Shown here: positions 60,208-64,000 of the stretch, one piece after another | Layout of the letters: the number at the start of each line of letters is the position of its first letter | How positions within the stretch are numbered: position 1 is the stretch's first letter | NCBI GenBank assembly: GCA_018266105.1 | Contig: JAFEBA010000010.1 | Coordinates: forward strand, 61,008 to 125,007 | Source: a bacterium | Lineage (GTDB): Bacteria; Vulcanimicrobiota; Xenobia; Xenobiales; JADMJV01 | DNA length: 64,000 nucleotides | Direction of reading: 5' to 3' | Notes under the pieces: generated by a model | The model's database searches: none | What the model was told of the DNA's origin: nothing | The model's input: only the letters and a program-made list of their open reading frames with translations | Made by a program: the position numbers and the translations under genes

Positions 60208-60689
60208 GCCGCGTCATTCTGGGCCTTGACCCGGGTAACGGGCGGACAGGCTATGGAGCAGTCCGCCAGCGTGGTGACGAAGTGGAATTCGTCGAGTGCG
60301 GTTGCATCTCCACCAATCCCAAACACAGCCGCGAAGAGCGCTTGCTGGATCTGCATCGCCAGCTCAGCGCCTTGTTCGAGCGGATTCGACCGCAAGTGGC
60401 CGCGGTGGAGGAGCTCTTCTTTAGCCGGAACGTGACCACCGCGATCACCGTGGGAGAGGCGCGCGGGGTGATTTTGCTGGCGGCAGCTCAGAATCGGGTG
60501 GCCGTCAGCAGCTATAACCCGATGAGCGTCAAAGAAGCCGTGGCCGGGGCCGGAAAAGCCGGTAAGCCCGAAATGACCCAGGCCGTCATGTACACTTTGA
60601 ACCTGCAGGAAAAGCCCCGCCCCGACGACGCCGCTGACGGCCTGGCGCTGGCCCTGTGCCATCTGTTCTGGGAGAGCATCGAGGGTTGA
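60204..60689 (+). CDS. ruvC: Holliday junction resolvase RuvC
   Basis: A 161-residue RNase H-fold nuclease. The acidic residues lie in LGLDPGNGRTGYG, AAVEELFFSRN and DDAADGLALALCH. It starts at a GTG overlapping the yebC stop (GTGA) and ends overlapping the ruvA TTG (TTGA), so the three are tightly coupled. Confidence 0.96.
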   Translation: MSRVILGLDPGNGRTGYGAVRQRGDEVEFVECGCISTNPKHSREERLLDLHRQLSALFERIRPQVAAVEELFFSRNVTTAITVGEARGVILLAAAQNRVAVSSYNPMSVKEAVAGAGKAGKPEMTQAVMYTLNLQEKPRPDDAADGLALALCHLFWESIEG

Positions 60690-61285
60690 TCGCCCAGCTT
60701 CGTGGCACCATCGATCAGGTCAACCTGGACTCGCTGGTGATCGACTGCAACGGGGTGGGCTATCTGGTCCACGTCCCTTCCAGTCTGGCCGCCAACTGCA
60801 GCGTCGGCGAGCACAAATTGGTTCCGACCGAATTTCTGGTCAGCCAGGACGCCATGAATCTTTATGGTTTTTCGCACGGTTTCGAGCGCGAGTTGTTTCG
60901 CTTGTTAACCTCCATCAGTGGCGTCGGCCCCAAGTTGGCCCTACGAATTTTGGGCAATGTCAGTCCGCCCGATCTGGCTCAGGCTATCGGTGAAGAAGAC
61001 GTCTCCTTCTTAGTGCGCATTCCCGGCGTGGGTCCCAAGACCGCCAAGCGAATCGTGGTAGAGTTGTCGGAGAAAATTACCAAGCTGGTGGACCAGAGCC
61101 GTAGCGAGGTTGGCTCTTCCAGCGCCTTCCGCGAGGCAGAACAGGTGCTTTGCAGCCTGGGCTGCTCTCCGGAAGAAGCTCGCGCGGCCCTGGAAAACTG
61201 CATGCTGGCCTCCGGCGAGGCCGAATGGAGCGTTGATCTGCTGGTCATCGAGGCCATGAAGCATCTAGGTGGGCACCTTGACTGA
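60686..61285 (+). CDS. ruvA: Holliday junction branch migration protein RuvA
   Basis: A 199-residue protein. Domain I begins MIAQLRGTIDQVNLDSLVI, domain II has two helix-hairpin-helix motifs (LTSISGVGPKLAL and LVRIPGVGPKTAKRI) and domain III ends EAMKHLGG. The first residues fit only a TTG start at 60686, which overlaps the ruvC stop. It overlaps ruvB by 17 bases. Confidence 0.96.
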   Translation: MIAQLRGTIDQVNLDSLVIDCNGVGYLVHVPSSLAANCSVGEHKLVPTEFLVSQDAMNLYGFSHGFERELFRLLTSISGVGPKLALRILGNVSPPDLAQAIGEEDVSFLVRIPGVGPKTAKRIVVELSEKITKLVDQSRSEVGSSSAFREAEQVLCSLGCSPEEARAALENCMLASGEAEWSVDLLVIEAMKHLGGHLD

Positions 61286-62297
61286 GAACCGTCCCGCTCA
61301 CAGTCTTTCTGGCACGCGCGCTCGCGAAGATGAGCAAGAATGGACCTTACGCCCCCAGCAACTGGACGAGTACATTGGTCAGGAAGAAATCGTCACCAAC
61401 CTGCGAGTCTTCTTGCAGGCCGCTCGGGAGCGCAATGAGCCTGTCGACCACATCCTGCTGAGCGGACCGCCTGGACTGGGTAAAACCACTCTGGCCTCAC
61501 TGGTGGCTCGTGAGATGGGGACTCAACTTCGCACAACTTCAGGCCCGGCTATCGAGCGGCCCATCGATCTGCTGGTGCTTCTGAACAGCCTGCGCGCTAA
61601 AGACGTACTCTTCATTGACGAGATTCATCGACTGTCCAAGACGGTGGAAGAGATTCTCTACCCGGTCATGGAGGATCTGGCTTTCGACCGGGTGATCAGC
61701 AAAGGGATGAAAAAGGGCGCTGTCAAGCACAAGATTCAACCCTTTACGCTGGTTGGCGCCACAACTCGCGGTGGGTCTCTTTCGGCTCCTTTACGTTCGC
61801 GCTTTGGCATTCTGTTTCATCTGGATTACTATAATGCAGCCGCCCTGCAAAAAATCGTGACGCGTTCCGCCGGCCTCATGGGTCTGTTGATCGATGAGGG
61901 AGGGGCTCACGAAATCGCCTGCCGCTGTCGGGGAACCCCGCGCATCGCCAATCGCTTGCTGCGTCGCGTGCGCGACTTTGCCCAGGTCGATTCTGCTCCG
62001 GTGATCATTCAGGAGTTAGCCCGGGACGCGCTGGACAAGATGGGCATTGACAGGGCCGGGCTGGACCGGGTCGATCAGCGCATCCTGGAAGCCCTGATTC
62101 ACCGCTTTGACGGCAAGCCTGTGGGGATCGCTACTCTGGCCGCGGCCGTGCACGAAGATGCCTCCAATCTGGAAGAGATCTATGAGCCCTTTTTGCTGGC
62201 CAATGGTTTCTTGCTCAAGACTCCACGCGGCCGTGTGGCCGGTCCCCAGGCCTACAAGCACCTGGGGCTGACCATTCAGCCAGACCTCTTTTCCTAG
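61269..62297 (+). CDS. ruvB: Holliday junction helicase RuvB
   Basis: A 342-residue AAA+ motor. It shows LRPQQLDEYIGQEE, Walker A GPPGLGKTTLA, Walker B DVLFIDEIHRL, sensor 1 LVGATTRGGSLSAPLRSRFG and the C-terminal winged helix ending RTPRGR-like (KTPRGRVAGPQAYKHLG). A GTG at 61269 or TTG at 61278 may be the start. Confidence 0.97.
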   Translation: MGTLTENRPAHSLSGTRAREDEQEWTLRPQQLDEYIGQEEIVTNLRVFLQAARERNEPVDHILLSGPPGLGKTTLASLVAREMGTQLRTTSGPAIERPIDLLVLLNSLRAKDVLFIDEIHRLSKTVEEILYPVMEDLAFDRVISKGMKKGAVKHKIQPFTLVGATTRGGSLSAPLRSRFGILFHLDYYNAAALQKIVTRSAGLMGLLIDEGGAHEIACRCRGTPRIANRLLRRVRDFAQVDSAPVIIQELARDALDKMGIDRAGLDRVDQRILEALIHRFDGKPVGIATLAAAVHEDASNLEEIYEPFLLANGFLLKTPRGRVAGPQAYKHLGLTIQPDLFS

Positions 62298-62314
62298 GAC
62301 CTTCAGAAACTCGA

Positions 62315-63202
62315 CTACTCGTTTTGTTGGGCTGACTTTAGTTGCCAGCCGCTGGCGTTCTTGACCCAAACCTGGGTCCAACTGGATGTGCTGGACTCCA
62401 GTTTACCATAGTCGCCATCCTGGGTTTCACGACGCTCCACCTCAACCTGGATTGAGCCGTCCGGGAGGCTCTTGGCATTGAGCAGCTCCGTGTGCACCTT
62501 GAACTTTTTGTCCAAGCGTTGGCGGACCAAGTCTTCGTAGCTGCTTCGATCCCTCGGGCTGCCCTGGGAGGGGGTCCAGCTAAAATCGGGCGCCAGGAGA
62601 GCCAGAGCTTTGTCCAGATCGCGGGCCGATTTTTCGCCCCTGTCCAGAGCCTGATAGCTGTCCGCCAACTGGTCCATCAGCTTGCGGGCGGCGGCGTCAA
62701 AACCGACGCAACGGACTCTTGAGAAGCGTGGGCCGCCAGGGTCGCCCACCCCGGCAAAAGTAATCTTGGTCTGCGTGGATTGGGCTACAAAGCTCGCCTC
62801 GAAGCTGCCCACGGGTGCTACGGTATAGTTAAAGGTTTGGTCGCCGCAGGTCACCTTCATTCTGCAGCTTTTGCTGCGCTCGGTGTAGTTGATTGAGGCT
62901 GAGAAGGTCAGGCGGTAAGCAGAGCCAGGCAAGGTCGCTATGGTTTGGGAGGCGCTCCCGGCGGAGATATCCAGGGCTCGAAGCGCCGGATGCTTGACTT
63001 CGATGAAGATGGTCTTGCCGCCCAGTTCCCAGCCAGGAATCACGGGCTGTGGCCAATAGTCGGCATTGGCGTGACGCTCCAGGGGCGACACCGTGCTCAG
63101 TGGGGGAACTTCGGCCCAATCTCCGTCGCGGATCAAATTCGGAGCTTCGGCTGAGGCGCAGGCTACCAGCGCCGCGATGATCAAGATAGAAGAGGTCTTC
63201 AT
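62315..63202 (-). CDS. Secreted protein: carbohydrate-binding-like plus NTF2-like domain
   Basis: A 295-residue exported protein with signal MKTSSILIIAALVACASA. Residues 20-165 (NLIRDGDWAEV, PGWELGG, QTIATLPGSAYRLTFSASI) look like a DUF642/galactose-binding beta-sandwich as in extracellular binding modules. Residues 170-295 (KLMDQLADSYQALDRGEKSARDL then DFSWTPSQG and SWTQVWVKNASGWQLKSAQQ) look like a SnoaL/NTF2-like domain. No catalytic residues are visible. It converges on ruvB. Confidence 0.78.
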   Translation of the reverse strand: MKTSSILIIAALVACASAEAPNLIRDGDWAEVPPLSTVSPLERHANADYWPQPVIPGWELGGKTIFIEVKHPALRALDISAGSASQTIATLPGSAYRLTFSASINYTERSKSCRMKVTCGDQTFNYTVAPVGSFEASFVAQSTQTKITFAGVGDPGGPRFSRVRCVGFDAAARKLMDQLADSYQALDRGEKSARDLDKALALLAPDFSWTPSQGSPRDRSSYEDLVRQRLDKKFKVHTELLNAKSLPDGSIQVEVERRETQDGDYGKLESSTSSWTQVWVKNASGWQLKSAQQNE

Positions 63203-63278
63203 AGTAAGCTATATGTATGTGAGACAGGAATGCTTTTCCTCCAGAGGTTCGTAAGCGAGATACGTAAAAGGCTGCAGG

Positions 63279-64000
63279 ATGAGACATCCGAACTACCCCG
63301 GAGTTTTCAGCGACAACTCCCAAAGCATCGGTCGCTCCCCACTTGTTCACCTGGCCCGCCTGGGCAAAGACTGTCAGGCTACCATCCTGGCCAAGATTGA
63401 AGGCCGAAATCCGGCTTATTCTGTAAAATGTCGGGTCGGAGCGGCCCTGGTTTGGGATGCCGAGCAAAGGGGTCTGCTTGGACCAGGCAAGGCTGTGCTG
63501 GAAGCCACCAGTGGGAATACCGGCATTGCTCTGGCCTTTGCCTGTGCCTCGCGGGGGGTGGAATGCGTTCTGACGATGCCTGAAACGATGAGCATGGAGC
63601 GCCGAAAGGTATTGATTGCCCTGGGAGCCAGGCTGGTTTTGACACCCGGGTCTCAAGGCATGAAAGGTGCCATCCAGAGATCTCTGGACATGGCCGCGGC
63701 CGAACCGGACAAATATGTGCTGGTCAAGCAGTTCGACAATCCCGCCAATCCTAAAATTCATCAGGCCACCACCGGCCCTGAAATCTGGGAGGACACGGGG
63801 GGCAAGGTGGATGTTCTGGTTTCGGGGGTGGGAACCGGTGGAACCCTCACCGGCGTTTCCCGCTATTTTGAGCAAGACAAAGGCCAGCCGCTCCATTCGG
63901 TAGCGGTAGAACCGGTTCACAGTCCGGTGATCCTGCAGACCCTGCAGAATCAACCCCTGCAGCCCGCTCCGCACAAGAGCCAGGGGATCGGCGCCGGAAA
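63279..64000 (+). CDS. cysK: Cysteine synthase A, 3' end beyond window
   Basis: The first 240 residues are present and the gene runs off the right edge. It matches O-acetylserine sulfhydrylase closely: [10 protein letters not shown], the PLP-lysine region [11 protein letters not shown] (the same SVKCR as E. coli CysK), [44 protein letters not shown] and the PLP phosphate loop [11 protein letters not shown]. It makes cysteine from O-acetylserine and sulfide. Confidence 0.96.
   Translation, partial: MRHPNYPGVFSDNSQSIGRSPLVHLARLGKDCQATILAKIEGRNPAYSVKCRVGAALVWDAEQRGLLGPGKAVLEATSGNTGIALAFACASRGVECVLTMPETMSMERRKVLIALGARLVLTPGSQGMKGAIQRSLDMAAAEPDKYVLVKQFDNPANPKIHQATTGPEIWEDTGGKVDVLVSGVGTGGTLTGVSRYFEQDKGQPLHSVAVEPVHSPVILQTLQNQPLQPAPHKSQGIGAG

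Noticed and set aside
62829..63974. A 381-codon minus-strand frame at the right end
   Set aside because: It lies opposite the start of cysK and overlaps the secreted-protein gene in another frame; no family features.
1..64000. tRNA, rRNA, CRISPR, insertion sequence or prophage
   Set aside because: Reading the intergenic regions showed no tRNA-like T-loop with arms, no regular direct-repeat array and no transposase or phage gene.

Overview
This window is a gene-dense bacterial chromosome segment of fairly high G+C. I find no rRNA, tRNA, CRISPR array, transposase or phage module. Most genes overlap or sit a few bases apart, and GTG, TTG and possibly CTG starts are common. The gene content mixes PcrA, RbgA, an MrfA-type helicase, a GlgC/GlgD-like pair, F420-linked LLM oxidoreductase, PilZ and GGDEF proteins, a large Ser/Thr kinase-ATPase and genes related to flagellar or type III export. 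This fits a deep-branching Terrabacteria lineage (Vulcanimicrobiota/Eremiobacterota or Armatimonadota-like). That placement is inference; no phylogenetic marker was compared.

Layout. 1-3400 (minus): an operon of an FHA-membrane-caspase-like protein, an FHA protein, an Sfp-type phosphopantetheinyl transferase and a glycosyltransferase. 3465-9684: MrfA-type helicase, then a convergent giant Ser/Thr kinase-ATPase. 9684-12227: adenylate kinase, then an orphan fliP and a secreted protein. 12332-14614: an F420-type oxidoreductase facing a two-gene unit of radical SAM enzyme and Tat-signal, proline-rich small protein. 14722-17625: zinc-ribbon protein, inositol-phosphatase-like enzyme, and a protein joining the cytoplasmic domain of FlhA to a FliG-like segment. 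17622-23085: zinc ribbon, cNMP-binding/GGDEF protein, MarR regulator, SlyD, a methyltransferase and PcrA. 23124-27455: GlgC and a catalytically degenerate GlgC paralogue, an RlmI-like methyltransferase, a polysaccharide deacetylase. 27608-31032: a disordered protein and two paralogous beta-propeller lipoproteins. 31246-35756: ssnA, glyA, a tandem PilZ protein, carbamate kinase. 35700-41914: tgt, bpt, a MetC-like PLP enzyme, murI, nadK and a divergent NrtR-like regulator. 41911-49675: GDP-mannose genes (manB, manC), effector-like proteins, and a PglC/PglE/PglF-like set for an amino-deoxysugar glycan. 49699-54092: a membrane-anchored subtilase, a Cys/His hydrolase-like protein, a zinc-ribbon membrane protein, and an HTH coiled-coil protein behind a long inverted repeat. 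54127-57066: rnhB, rbgA, rplS, a nucleotidyltransferase. 57186-64000: asnS, an esterase, yebC-ruvC-ruvA-ruvB, a secreted protein and the start of cysK.

The points most worth following are: (1) the FlhA-C/FliG-like chimera at 15790-17625, together with the orphan fliP and several signal-less, effector-like proteins, which suggests a rearranged type III export apparatus; (2) the radical SAM plus Tat proline-rich peptide pair at 13338-14614, a candidate new modified-peptide system; (3) the FHA-caspase-like operon; and (4) a repeat element of about 100 bp with inverted ends, present twice in the window.
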